A stretch of DNA of 64,000 nt from Bowmanella denitrificans (GTDB lineage: Bacteria; Pseudomonadota; Gammaproteobacteria; Enterobacterales; Alteromonadaceae), in contig NZ_PEBU01000007.1 in assembly GCF_002887595.1 (NCBI RefSeq), positions 231,696 to 295,695 on the forward strand, given 5' to 3'. The position numbers and the translations under genes were made by a program. How positions within the stretch are numbered: position 1 is the stretch's first letter; each line of letters starts with the position of its first letter. Of this stretch, positions 48,265-57,322 are shown one piece after another. Below the pieces are notes generated by a model. It searched no databases. It saw only the letters and a list, made by a program, of their open reading frames with translations, and was not told where the DNA came from.

Positions 48265-50640
48265 TTACAGATCCTTTAGCAGCCGGACCCCATAAATGCC
48301 GCCAGCAATGGAGCCGGGTTGGGCGATAAACTTCAGGGTATGACCACCCAGCCCCTGATTAACCAAGTTTTCGGGGAGCGGATAGTCCACTTCGTAAAAG
48401 CCATCGCCTTTGGGCTTAAGGGTCACATCGGCCAGCTTTTCGCCGTTAAAGTGGATCTCAAACTGCCGATTGGCATCTCCGCCAAAATAAGTCAGGCGCA
48501 GCACTTTGGCCTGTAAATCGGCGTCGCTCAGCCGGTAGCTGAACCAGTGCGAGGCATCACGCCAGTGCATGCCCTGATTAACCCCGGCGCGACTGCCTTG
48601 CCCTTTAAAATCATGCTCGGCCTCAGGTTGCTGTTCGCCGGGGTTGATTTGATCCAGGGTCTTGGCCGTGAGCTCAGCCTCAGCATGGGCTCGCAGTTTA
48701 GCCCGGGCCAGGAAATCCGGATAAGTCTGTACCGACATCTGCGGCCAGTAAAGCTGATAGCGACTGTCATGTAGCCGGAAAAACGGGATCAGCCTGACCG
48801 GCTCCGCTGCCTGACCAGGCCTGCCGACCCCCTGGGTTGCCAAAAAAGTCAGTGGCTGCCCCTTGAGTCGTTTCAGTCCCGCCACAAAGGCCTGCGGCTT
48901 GCCCACCATTATCGGCAACGCTTCGGGCGGACACATGGGGCCAGCGGCAATGTGGCCCATGCGGCTGTCATCGGCGACAAAATCCAGAGTTTCGCCGGCA
49001 AAGGGTTCGACCTTATTGGCCAGCACCACCGGGCCGTACAGCACTGAGTAATAATCGCTGCCATCTGGTAGCTGTTCCAAGTACGGTTCGGCATCCAGCG
49101 CCAGGCTGATCTCATCGCCTGCTTGCCATTGCCGGGTCAGGGTCAGATAACCGTCCCGCTCAGTGGATGCCTGCACTGGCTTGCCGTTGACCATGAGCGT
49201 CATTGGCTTTTCTTGCAACCAGTCAGGCTGACGAATACTCAGACTGATGGGCCGATTAGGCGCTTCAGTGATCTGCAACCGCACCGCCTCAGCGTCTGGA
49301 AAAGCGGTTTCCAGGGTCAGACCCAGACCTTTTTCCGCCCAGTTAAGATGCGAGGGAATAAACAGATTCACCAGCAGCTCGTTATCTTCGTGCGCGTAGA
49401 TGAGCTCGGCATATTTACTGTGATTCTCAATGCCGGAGCCTACACAACACCACATGGAACCCTGCACATCCGAATACATGCGGTAATGACCGGCCCGCAT
49501 GGGGGTGAAATAAACCAGACCGCCATGCACCGGATGCTGGGAGGAAAGAATATGGTTGTAAGTGGCCCGCTCGTAATAGTCCAGATAGCGCGGGTCTTCT
49601 GACTCTGCAAACAGCAGCTTGCTGAGTTTCAGCATATTGTAGGTGTTGCAGGTTTCCGGTCCCTCCACATCCTCCAGCATGGGAGTGAAGTCTTTCTCGT
49701 CATGAAAATGCTCACGCACGCTGTTACCGCCAATGGACACTGAGCGTTGCTGGGTGACCCGCTGCCAGAAAAATTCAGCCGCCTGCTGCCAGCCCAATTT
49801 GCCTGTTGCCTGTGCTACCCGCTGGTAGCCAATCACCTTGGGGATTTGGGTATTGGCGTGCAGACCGTTAAGCCTGTCCTGTTTTTCCAGCAGAGGATCC
49901 AGAATAAGGCGGTGGGAAAATCGCTCGGCCAGTGCCAGATATGCCTTATCGCCGCTGATTTCATACAAATCCACCAGCACCTCATTCATGCCGCCGTGTT
50001 CGGCAATCAACATGCTCTGAATCTGGCTATCGGAAAGGGTTTCTGTAAGGTTTTTCAGCCAGTTACCTAATTCCAGCAACAGGGATTTGGCTTTAGCGTT
50101 GTGGCCCAGACGATGGGCATCCACCAGTCCGGCAAATATCTTGTGCAGGTTATACCAGGGTACCCAGCGCTGGTTCAGGCTGAACAGGTCGGCACTAATC
50201 TGGCCTTGTCGAATCTGCTGCCAGGCTGCATTACCATCAGGTATCCCCCCCAGATACCCGTTGCCATTGGCCTGCTGGGCCTTGCCAAGCTGATCAATCA
50301 TGGTATCCAGGCGCAACTTAAGCTTCGGCTCCCCGGTGGCGGCGTAGGCCAGACTGAGGGCTGACAAATAATGACCGCCGATATGCCCATCCAGGCCAGA
50401 GCTTTCCCAGTTACCGTAAGGCTCAGCCCCGGTGGGCAAGCCAGCTTCACGAAGGTAAGGTGCCAGCAAACGGTCAGGGTCCATGGCCAGCAGGTATTGC
50501 AGATTGACCTGCTGGGCATGGGCGAAAGGACTGTCGGTGAGGCGAACCTGTTGTAATTCAAATAATTCAACGGCATTGACAGAATTCACCACCAGCCCCA
50601 GGGTCAGCGCCACCAGTCCCCGTCTGAGTGGGATCATCAT
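48265..50640 (-). CDS. Exported GH127 beta-L-arabinofuranosidase
   Basis: A 791-residue protein with a signal peptide and an alpha/alpha-barrel GH127 (DUF1680) domain. The zinc and catalytic set is seen: Glu and Cys in EGPETCNTYNMLKL (about residue 328) and Cys-Cys in GSMWCCVGSGIENH (about 396), where a Cys is the nucleophile in Bifidobacterium HypBA1. C-terminal beta-sandwich parts follow. Family members release beta-L-arabinofuranose, which occurs on some pectin side chains and hydroxyproline-rich glycoproteins. Its start overlaps the stop of the GH43 gene upstream. Note that this enzyme needs zinc. Confidence 0.93.
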   Translation of the reverse strand: MMIPLRRGLVALTLGLVVNSVNAVELFELQQVRLTDSPFAHAQQVNLQYLLAMDPDRLLAPYLREAGLPTGAEPYGNWESSGLDGHIGGHYLSALSLAYAATGEPKLKLRLDTMIDQLGKAQQANGNGYLGGIPDGNAAWQQIRQGQISADLFSLNQRWVPWYNLHKIFAGLVDAHRLGHNAKAKSLLLELGNWLKNLTETLSDSQIQSMLIAEHGGMNEVLVDLYEISGDKAYLALAERFSHRLILDPLLEKQDRLNGLHANTQIPKVIGYQRVAQATGKLGWQQAAEFFWQRVTQQRSVSIGGNSVREHFHDEKDFTPMLEDVEGPETCNTYNMLKLSKLLFAESEDPRYLDYYERATYNHILSSQHPVHGGLVYFTPMRAGHYRMYSDVQGSMWCCVGSGIENHSKYAELIYAHEDNELLVNLFIPSHLNWAEKGLGLTLETAFPDAEAVRLQITEAPNRPISLSIRQPDWLQEKPMTLMVNGKPVQASTERDGYLTLTRQWQAGDEISLALDAEPYLEQLPDGSDYYSVLYGPVVLANKVEPFAGETLDFVADDSRMGHIAAGPMCPPEALPIMVGKPQAFVAGLKRLKGQPLTFLATQGVGRPGQAAEPVRLIPFFRLHDSRYQLYWPQMSVQTYPDFLARAKLRAHAEAELTAKTLDQINPGEQQPEAEHDFKGQGSRAGVNQGMHWRDASHWFSYRLSDADLQAKVLRLTYFGGDANRQFEIHFNGEKLADVTLKPKGDGFYEVDYPLPENLVNQGLGGHTLKFIAQPGSIAGGIYGVRLLKDL

Positions 50641-51581
50641 GGCTGGCCGGGACGGCCGAAATCCGGCATGCCATCCTTATCCCATTTAATGGTTTTGATA
50701 AAGGTATGACGATCCGGATTCCACAATGGGTCCCCTTCAATTTCGGTGTACTGGCGGGCGTGGTAGACCAGCACATCCTCGCCATTCTCCCCTTGGGTGA
50801 AACTGTTGTGACCTGGGCCGAACATCTTCAGCGCTGCATGGGTTTGAAACACAGGTTGTGACGATTTGGTCCAACTAGCAGGGTCGAGCAGATCGGCGTT
50901 TTCATCTGCCCACAACAGCCCCAAACAATAGTTCTCATCGGTAGCGCTGGCCGAATAGCTGATAAATACCCGGCCATGGCCTTTGATCACCGCTGGCCCT
51001 TCATTGACCCAAAATCCACGGATTTCCCAATCCAGCTCCGGCTTAGTCAGCATCACTGGTTTGCCCTTGATTCGGATCGGGGTGTCCATCTCGGCAATAT
51101 ACAGATTGGAATTGCCGCGAATCCCCGGTCCCTTTTGCGCCCACAGGTAGTACAGCCTGCCATGGTGGGTAAAGGTGGTGGCGTCCAGACAGAAACTGTC
51201 AATGCCGGTCTCAATCTGGCCACAGAATTGCCAGTCCCCTTCAAGGGGATTGGCCGCCTCGGTTTTAATGGCATACATGCGATGCTGAAACAAAGCGTCT
51301 TTGATCTCGCGACTGGGGGCTGCGGCAAAATACACGTACCAGGCACCCTGATTAAAATGTATCTCCGGCGCCCAGACTAAATCAGAATAAGGGCCGCTAT
51401 CCGGCTTGCGCCAGACGATTTTGCGACTGGCATCCGCCAGCCCGGCCAGGGTTGTGGCCCGGCGCAATTCTATACCGTCATAGGCCGGTATTGAGGCAGT
51501 AAAATAATAATACCCATCCGTATGCTTATAAATAAAGGGATCAGCACGCTGTGGTATAAGAGGAATATTGGTATTGAGCAT
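50637..51581 (-). CDS. Cytoplasmic GH43 alpha-L-arabinofuranosidase
   Basis: A 314-residue GH43 enzyme without signal peptide. It has RADPFIYKHTDGYYYFTAS with the general-base Asp, VWAPEIHFNQGAWYVYF, SFCLDATTF and the general-acid Glu in WVNEGPAVIKGHG. Lack of a signal fits action on arabino-oligomers brought in by the GPH transporter encoded just upstream. The ATG at 51581 has GGAG ten bases upstream, within the end of the transporter gene; a GTG at 51587 is an alternative. Confidence 0.9.
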   Translation of the reverse strand: MLNTNIPLIPQRADPFIYKHTDGYYYFTASIPAYDGIELRRATTLAGLADASRKIVWRKPDSGPYSDLVWAPEIHFNQGAWYVYFAAAPSREIKDALFQHRMYAIKTEAANPLEGDWQFCGQIETGIDSFCLDATTFTHHGRLYYLWAQKGPGIRGNSNLYIAEMDTPIRIKGKPVMLTKPELDWEIRGFWVNEGPAVIKGHGRVFISYSASATDENYCLGLLWADENADLLDPASWTKSSQPVFQTHAALKMFGPGHNSFTQGENGEDVLVYHARQYTEIEGDPLWNPDRHTFIKTIKWDKDGMPDFGRPGQP

Positions 51582-51586
51582 TGTCA

Positions 51587-52984
51587 CTAAACTCCGGTGG
51601 CAACTTTGATTTGTACAGTATCTGTGTTCTGGCCAGCAGGTTCATGGCGAACCACATCTAACGTGGATAACAAGCGACGATATTCCTCATCGGTGATGCG
51701 ATAACGCTTCATCAGCGCCCCTACCAGATAATGAAATACGCCGGGAATAATAGTCAGCATCAGCGCGATGCCGGTCAGGGCAAACTCGGTCTGTGGCTGT
51801 TCAGGGACATAATCAAAGAAGGCCAGTAACAGCCCAACCAGGCCCCCGGCTACGCCCATGCCTGCTTTCTGACAAAATGAAATCCCACCAAAGGACAAGC
51901 CGGCGACCCGTTTACCGGTTTTACTTTCACCATAATCCACTGCCTCGGCGATGGCAGACCAGAACACCGGTGCATGCAGATCCACCACAAAGGAAATCAG
52001 GAAAAACAATGCAAAAGCCAGCAGCATGTCGCCGGGTTCGACCAGCAAATACATGACCAGACTTAGCAGCCCCACCGCCATCTGGCTGTAACGGAACAGC
52101 TTTATTTTACAAAAGCGTTTAGTTATCCAGGTGGAGGCCACCATCGCCAAAATGGCCGCGCCTACACCGGTAGACAGAAACAACGACTGCGTGGTGGCAT
52201 CACCGCCCAGAAAATACTTAGCATAATAAAGCGCCACCGAGCCCCGCACCACGTAGCCAACGGTACCCAGTACACAAACGCCACAAAGCACTAACCATTG
52301 ATCATTTTTTAGTAGCAGGGAAAACTGCTGAGACAGTGGTTTGCTTTCCACCTGGTGTTCCAGACGCTCTGTAGTGGCAAAAAAGCAAAACAAAAAAAAC
52401 AGCACCGCCAGCACCGCCATCAGCCCCATAGCGGCTTGATAGCCAGCGGCTTTATCGCCCTGCCAGATATCCGCGCCGGCTAACATAGGAACAATAATGG
52501 TCACCAGAAATGCGGCTATCTTGGCAAAGAACAGTCTATAACCATTGGCCGACAAACGCTCTTTGGGATCGTCGGTCAGCACGCCGATAAGGGAAATATA
52601 GGGAATGGTCACGGCCGTAAACATCAGGGTAATAAAAATGTAAGTGGAATAGGCCCACAGCAGTTTGGCACTGTAATCGGCATCCGGGGTGCTGAAGGTC
52701 AGAAACACCGCAATGCCGAATGGCACAGACAGGAACAAAAGATAAGGCCGATAGCGCCCCCAGCGACTGGTATATTTGTCAGTAATCAGGCCCATCAATG
52801 GGTCGGTCACCGCATCCAGTACCCGGACCAGAATAAACAGCAATGCCATATCTGCAGGCTTAAGACCAAACACATCGGTGTAGAAAAAGGTGATGATCAA
52901 CATCATTGAGGAGATCACGACATTGACGGCCATGTCACCGGCGCCAAAGCCAATCTTCTCAAAAGGTGATAATTTATATGACAT
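51587..52984 (-). CDS. GPH-family (glycoside-pentoside-hexuronide) cation symporter
   Basis: A 465-residue inner-membrane transporter of the GPH group (MelB/XylP type) with 12 predicted helices. Family motifs are KIGFGAGDMAVNV at the N-terminus, RVLDAVTDPLMGLITDK with the cation-site Asp, and GRYRPYLLF. It probably imports arabinose oligomers or arabinosides for the cytoplasmic GH43. It heads the operon GPH-GH43-GH127. Confidence 0.93.
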   Translation of the reverse strand: MSYKLSPFEKIGFGAGDMAVNVVISSMMLIITFFYTDVFGLKPADMALLFILVRVLDAVTDPLMGLITDKYTSRWGRYRPYLLFLSVPFGIAVFLTFSTPDADYSAKLLWAYSTYIFITLMFTAVTIPYISLIGVLTDDPKERLSANGYRLFFAKIAAFLVTIIVPMLAGADIWQGDKAAGYQAAMGLMAVLAVLFFLFCFFATTERLEHQVESKPLSQQFSLLLKNDQWLVLCGVCVLGTVGYVVRGSVALYYAKYFLGGDATTQSLFLSTGVGAAILAMVASTWITKRFCKIKLFRYSQMAVGLLSLVMYLLVEPGDMLLAFALFFLISFVVDLHAPVFWSAIAEAVDYGESKTGKRVAGLSFGGISFCQKAGMGVAGGLVGLLLAFFDYVPEQPQTEFALTGIALMLTIIPGVFHYLVGALMKRYRITDEEYRRLLSTLDVVRHEPAGQNTDTVQIKVATGV

Positions 52985-53095
52985 ACTGATATTTCCACTT
53001 AACTATAGAGCCAGATAAACCGACAAGCTCAGCGTCTGGTCAATCAAGCTTATCGCTATTTACCAGACATTAACAAAACCACAGAATAGATAATA

Positions 53096-53106
53096 TTATC
53101 ATACTA
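53096..53106 (-). promoter_or_regulatory. Candidate GntR operator, GPH-GH43-GH127 operon
   Basis: On the minus strand TAGTATGATAA, two changes from TTGTATTATAA. The flanking ATATTATCATACT is one change from the TSUP site. Confidence 0.5.
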
Positions 53107-53232
53107 TTTTGATAACAATGTTTTTCTAGCCAAATTGCTTGTTTCATCACGGCCAAGTTGAAGTGAGGCCTAGTAACAGGGGTTGCCGGCCAAAGCACCA
53201 TGTAGCATCGGTGTGCCATCCTTCTCCTGAAT

Positions 53233-53260
53233 ATAAAAAAGCCCCGTCTTGCGGGGCAAA
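53233..53260 (-). terminator. Intrinsic terminator of arabinan TonB receptor gene
   Basis: Stem GCCCCG / CGGGGC (53241-53257) with a short loop. On the minus strand it is followed by a U-run (A-run at 53234-53240). Confidence 0.85.
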
Positions 53261-53279
53261 AGCTTCATGGGAACAAGCG

Positions 53280-56108
53280 TTACATTGAATAGCGAATACC
53301 CAGACCAAAGCTGCGGCTAATCAGCCAGTTTCCAAAGGTATGCAGCTCACTGTTACCATAGCGGCTCTGATACATCTCGTTGGTCAGATTGGTGGCATCA
53401 AAAGACAAGGTCAGATTTTCGCTGATATTGTAATTAAGCTGAAAATCCAATGACTGTTGCTCGTCCCTGTAAACACCAAGTGGGTTGGCGAATGACGCTG
53501 CTTCATTGTTATTAAGGAAATCAGAACGCCAGACATAGGCCAGCCTTGCATCAAACTTCTCACGATCGTACACCAGGGTCAGGTTGTATGACTTATCGGA
53601 TACACCAAAGATATCGGTTTTCTCCGTCCCCACAACTTCGCCACGACCGTCCAGCTCAGGAATAGTCTGCTCGGAGTCCAACAGGGTAAGCGCCGCCTGA
53701 ATACCCAGCCCGTCAAGCATACCCGGTAGATTCTCTGGGAAATAATTAATCCCCAGCTCTACGCCGTTTAGCTCACCGGCCGAGGCATTATCCGGCTGAG
53801 ACAGAATAAAGGTATCGGTATTATAGCCGTCGATTTGCCGCTGAATCTGATTGCGATAGGGGATCACCAGCCCTTCAATGTCGCGCTGGAAGAGCGTCAG
53901 ATACGCTGCACTCGCTTCACCAAAATACCACTCAAGAGCCAGATCCAGGTTTTGCGATGTGGTGGGCTTCAGATTAACGTTACCGCCATTGGCTGTGCCA
54001 TAGCCGATACCTGTGATGTCATCGTTATAGATAATGGTCGGGTTGAGGTCGCCAAAGTTAGGCATACGCAAGGTTTCACCATAGTTAAGGCGCAGGATCC
54101 ACTCATCCCCCAGATGATAACGCAGTGACAACGACGGCATTAATTCGGTTGTGGTCGTTGAGCCTGCGGTTCTGGTCAGGTCCACCTGGTCGACAAACTC
54201 GGTATCGGTTTCAACCCTTACATAACGTGCACCAATTTGCCCGTCCAGTACTTTACCGCCAATTTCTGTCTCAAAATCTGCCGTGGCGTACAGGGCGGCA
54301 TTGACCTCGTTAATGTTAAACTCTTCCATCAAGGGGTCAGATGAGTTCAGACCATAGAGTCCCAAAAAGTAATCCCGATTGGCGCGCAAGTAAGGACCAC
54401 TGGCTACCGCCCAAGTGCGTGGCACTGTGGCTTCACCATCCAGGAAACTGTCATTCACATGGGCAATCCCGTCATTCAGGTAGGTCGCAAACAGGCAGTT
54501 GGCCGGGTCGCCAGTGGTATTAACCACATCACAGGCCGCCGCATTTTGGTCGCGCATATACTCGGTTGTGTCACGGTCATCATAACGCAGACCAAAGGCA
54601 AACTTCTGGAAGACCCCATCATCGGTATAATATTCACCATCCAGGGTAAAGGTCAGCGCAGAACCTTCATTACGCTCACCGCTATCATACATTTCGGCCA
54701 TACTCGCCTGAGTCAGGTCGGTAAGATCACTTTCATCCACATCAGGGGTATCCGGATTATCCGCAAAAATAATACTGGGATTATTGCTGAAATCAGCTGT
54801 CAATTGATAGCGTCCGGCATTGGAACGCATGGCAATAAAGGAGGATTCGAATTCACTGTTCTGATAAACCAATTCTGATTTTAGCTTAAAGCTGTCTGTC
54901 AGGTTCCAGTCACCGCCCAGAGCATACATATAGGAATCGGTCTCGCCCACCGAATAATCGCCACTACCGAAGGTAAATGGGTTTCGGATGGTGCGGCTTT
55001 TAATCACATTAGTACCTTCATACAACTCAAAACTGTCGGCAATATTACCCAATTCACCCAAAGAGCCCCACCAGTCCACAAAGGCAAAATTCAGCGAGTT
55101 AAAGCTCTCATTGCGATAGCCGTTATACATGGCTTCAAAGGTATAAACTGAACGGTCATCAGGGGCATATTGAAGTGACAGATTGGCCGCCGGGCGCTTG
55201 CGCTTGCCGGTAAAATCCGACATAAACATGGCATCACGTGACAGATAGTACTCGGCAGGAACACCATTTATATCAATGGTAGAGCCTGGCGCTGTTGGCA
55301 AACCACGATCCAGCCCGGGTGTCCAAATAGGGCTCTCTGCTACCCGGCCGTCGTCGTTAAACACACGCTCCAGCGGCACCCAACCATCAGGTTGGTTCTC
55401 TGTCATAAACACCACCTGAGCACCGGGTGTCACCGACTGACTTCTGTAGCTGGTTTCGGTATAAGATACATTGAACAACGCACCAAACTCACCACCGCCA
55501 TCTAAAGTCCAGCGATTACTGACCAGTGCACTGAGTACCGGATTAGTTTCCTCCGCTTCTTCAAGGTAGATCCCCTTAGCCGCCACAGAGAACTTCTGGC
55601 CGTCAAAATCAAAGGGGCGGAACATATGCACATCAATCTGCCCGGCTATACCATTTTCGAACTGGCTGGCCGAACGGTTCTTAATGACATCAATTTGCGA
55701 CACCAGTGTAGAAGGAATATCCGCCAACGCCAGTGAACGGCCGGAAGCAGTAAATATGGTTCTGCCATTGAGGGTGGTACTGACATCGGTTAAACCACGA
55801 ATGGTCACAGTGTTCACCTCACCATCGGCACGGTCGGTAACCTGTACACCGGCGACCCGCTGCAGCGACTCCACCACATTGTTGTCTGGCAGTTTACCTA
55901 TATCCTCTGCCACTATGGCGTCAACCACCTGTTTGCTGAATCGTTTGGTATTTAGTGCCTTATTCAGACTGGCCCGGATACCAGAAACCTGAATGATTTC
56001 AACTTCCTGCGCACTATTGGCTTGGTCATCAACAGATTCCTGTGCAGATAAAACTGGACTGGAAAGCGCCAGTACAATAGCGCTGGCCAGGTGGGTTCGG
56101 TTAAACAT
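53280..56108 (-). CDS. TonB-dependent receptor, probable arabino-oligosaccharide uptake
   Basis: A 942-residue outer-membrane receptor. Signal peptide, then a TonB-box region (EVEIIQVSGIRASLNKAL), plug domain with EDIGKLPDNNVVESLQRVAGVQV and NTVTIRGL, and a large barrel ending in RSFGLGIRYSM. This plug type is that of carbohydrate receptors common in Xanthomonas, Caulobacter and Alteromonadales. It lies between the arabinan enzyme operons and has a motif like the GntR operator upstream. The C-terminal residue is Met rather than Phe, with Tyr-Ser before it. GGAG precedes ATG 56108. Confidence 0.93.
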   Translation of the reverse strand: MFNRTHLASAIVLALSSPVLSAQESVDDQANSAQEVEIIQVSGIRASLNKALNTKRFSKQVVDAIVAEDIGKLPDNNVVESLQRVAGVQVTDRADGEVNTVTIRGLTDVSTTLNGRTIFTASGRSLALADIPSTLVSQIDVIKNRSASQFENGIAGQIDVHMFRPFDFDGQKFSVAAKGIYLEEAEETNPVLSALVSNRWTLDGGGEFGALFNVSYTETSYRSQSVTPGAQVVFMTENQPDGWVPLERVFNDDGRVAESPIWTPGLDRGLPTAPGSTIDINGVPAEYYLSRDAMFMSDFTGKRKRPAANLSLQYAPDDRSVYTFEAMYNGYRNESFNSLNFAFVDWWGSLGELGNIADSFELYEGTNVIKSRTIRNPFTFGSGDYSVGETDSYMYALGGDWNLTDSFKLKSELVYQNSEFESSFIAMRSNAGRYQLTADFSNNPSIIFADNPDTPDVDESDLTDLTQASMAEMYDSGERNEGSALTFTLDGEYYTDDGVFQKFAFGLRYDDRDTTEYMRDQNAAACDVVNTTGDPANCLFATYLNDGIAHVNDSFLDGEATVPRTWAVASGPYLRANRDYFLGLYGLNSSDPLMEEFNINEVNAALYATADFETEIGGKVLDGQIGARYVRVETDTEFVDQVDLTRTAGSTTTTELMPSLSLRYHLGDEWILRLNYGETLRMPNFGDLNPTIIYNDDITGIGYGTANGGNVNLKPTTSQNLDLALEWYFGEASAAYLTLFQRDIEGLVIPYRNQIQRQIDGYNTDTFILSQPDNASAGELNGVELGINYFPENLPGMLDGLGIQAALTLLDSEQTIPELDGRGEVVGTEKTDIFGVSDKSYNLTLVYDREKFDARLAYVWRSDFLNNNEAASFANPLGVYRDEQQSLDFQLNYNISENLTLSFDATNLTNEMYQSRYGNSELHTFGNWLISRSFGLGIRYSM

Positions 56109-56258
56109 GGGTTGAGTTCTCCGCTGTATAGTTATCCCTTTTTAGCCTTTACACCGCTTAGACTACCAGGGCTTTTCGTGCTGAGTGTATGCCTAAGGAC
56201 TCAAAATCCAGCATGTCACCCAGCACTGTTAAAATAATGTTATCTGATTATCATCATA

Positions 56259-56269
56259 TTGTATGACAT
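56259..56269 (+). promoter_or_regulatory. Candidate GntR operator, TonB receptor gene
   Basis: TTGTATGACAT, three changes from TTGTATTATAA, but shared with the divergent GH43 site over ATATTGTATnACAT. It is 151 bp upstream of the receptor start. Confidence 0.4.
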
Positions 56270-56551
56270 TTTAGCTGTCAATAACAAAACAGCAAAGATT
56301 TTCAATCTCTGTCACAAAGTCCAGAAAGGATTATAAACCATTGAATTATATAAGATAAATTTAATGAGACAGATACTTCGTCAGGATTAAAAAATAACAA
56401 GTCACAACCACAGAAGCTGTGCAAACAGCCTGTATTTATAGGGATGGCGCTAAATAGTCAGGCATAAAAGCTATGCCTAGTATGGGATCTTTACCCTCAA
56501 TTCTCGATTAACAAGCTATTTACAAAAGCCTGAATGCTGATACTCTAATAT

Positions 56552-56562
56552 TTGTATTATAA
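56552..56562 (+). promoter_or_regulatory. Candidate GntR operator, PEP-CTERM / GH43-LamG operon
   Basis: Exact TTGTATTATAA within the perfect 12-bp palindrome GTATTATAATAC (56554-56565), 56 bp upstream of the PEP-CTERM gene start. Confidence 0.62.
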
Positions 56563-56617
56563 TACCATTTAATTATGGTTAACCCTCTCTAATCAAATTG
56601 AATATAAGGAGACTACC

Positions 56618-57250
56618 ATGCGTGGCCTGAACCTATCATTATCAGCCCACCGATCACACAGGCTTCTGTCAGCCCTTTCCCTTATTTGCTGCAGCCCAGT
56701 GGTCAATGCCAGCCTGCTAAATACCGACTTTAGCAATGGCTTTACTGGCTGGCAGGCTGAGATTAGCCAATACAACCTGAGCACAGGCACTGACAGCCAA
56801 TCCACCGGTGAGCTTTTTGCTGGCTATACCGATAATTTCCTGCTGAGCGCTAATCAGGTGACACTAACCACCAGCACCACAGGTGTGGAGGACATCTGGC
56901 AGGTGGTGATGTTTCAGGACTTTATCTTAGGCCCAGCCAGCGCCGGTGCCACCTGGCAATTGTCTGTGGATATCAGCAGCAGCCTTAGCAGTGTCAGTGA
57001 TTTCGCTTTTGCACAACTGCGCAATCTGGATACTAACGACATACTGAATCTAAGCAGCGGTGGCAGCTTTGATATCAGCCAATGGACCGGCGTACATGCC
57101 AGCCTGGAATTTGGCGTGGTAGACAATGACTTTATTTTGGGCGACAGCCTGACCATCAGCAATCTGGCTCTGCGCCAGCAAATCCCTGAACCCTCAAGCT
57201 TATTGCTGCTGACCCTGGGCGCACTGGCCCTGCGGCGCAGATTAATTTAA
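56618..57250 (+). CDS. PEP-CTERM sorting-signal protein
   Basis: A 210-residue exported protein. Signal peptide (about 1-32), then a beta-rich domain with low Cys content and many Ser, Thr, Asn, and a complete PEP-CTERM tail: IPEPSSLLLLTLGALALRRR, that is PEP motif, hydrophobic helix and basic end. In other bacteria the tail is cut by exosortase (EpsH/XrtA) and the protein goes to the surface or into exopolysaccharide. The domain of about 150 residues (LLNTDFSNGFTGWQAE start) looks like a carbohydrate-binding-type sandwich, which is inference. AAGGAG precedes the ATG. It is the first gene before the large GH43-LamG enzyme. Confidence 0.88.
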   Translation: MRGLNLSLSAHRSHRLLSALSLICCSPVVNASLLNTDFSNGFTGWQAEISQYNLSTGTDSQSTGELFAGYTDNFLLSANQVTLTTSTTGVEDIWQVVMFQDFILGPASAGATWQLSVDISSSLSSVSDFAFAQLRNLDTNDILNLSSGGSFDISQWTGVHASLEFGVVDNDFILGDSLTISNLALRQQIPEPSSLLLLTLGALALRRRLI

Positions 57251-57322
57251 CGCATTTTCTAATTTTACCGGGTGGCTAGTCTGCGCTGTATAGGTACCCC
57301 TGATTATCCGGGAGATAACAAC

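Larger units (their letters stand above)
52985..53279. promoter_or_regulatory. Intergenic region: GPH promoter side and receptor 3' side
   Basis: A 295-bp gene-free stretch. 53096-53106 holds a candidate GntR operator and the AT-rich part around 53080-53120 is the likely GPH promoter. The right end holds the terminator of the TonB receptor gene. Nothing else recognised. Confidence 0.5.
56109..56617. promoter_or_regulatory. 509-bp divergent region between TonB receptor and PEP-CTERM gene
   Basis: Gene-free. It contains candidate GntR operators at 56259-56269 (receptor side) and 56552-56562 (PEP-CTERM side), both in AT-rich patches. The middle part (about 56290-56540) shows no ORF, hairpin or motif I can identify. 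Confidence 0.5.
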
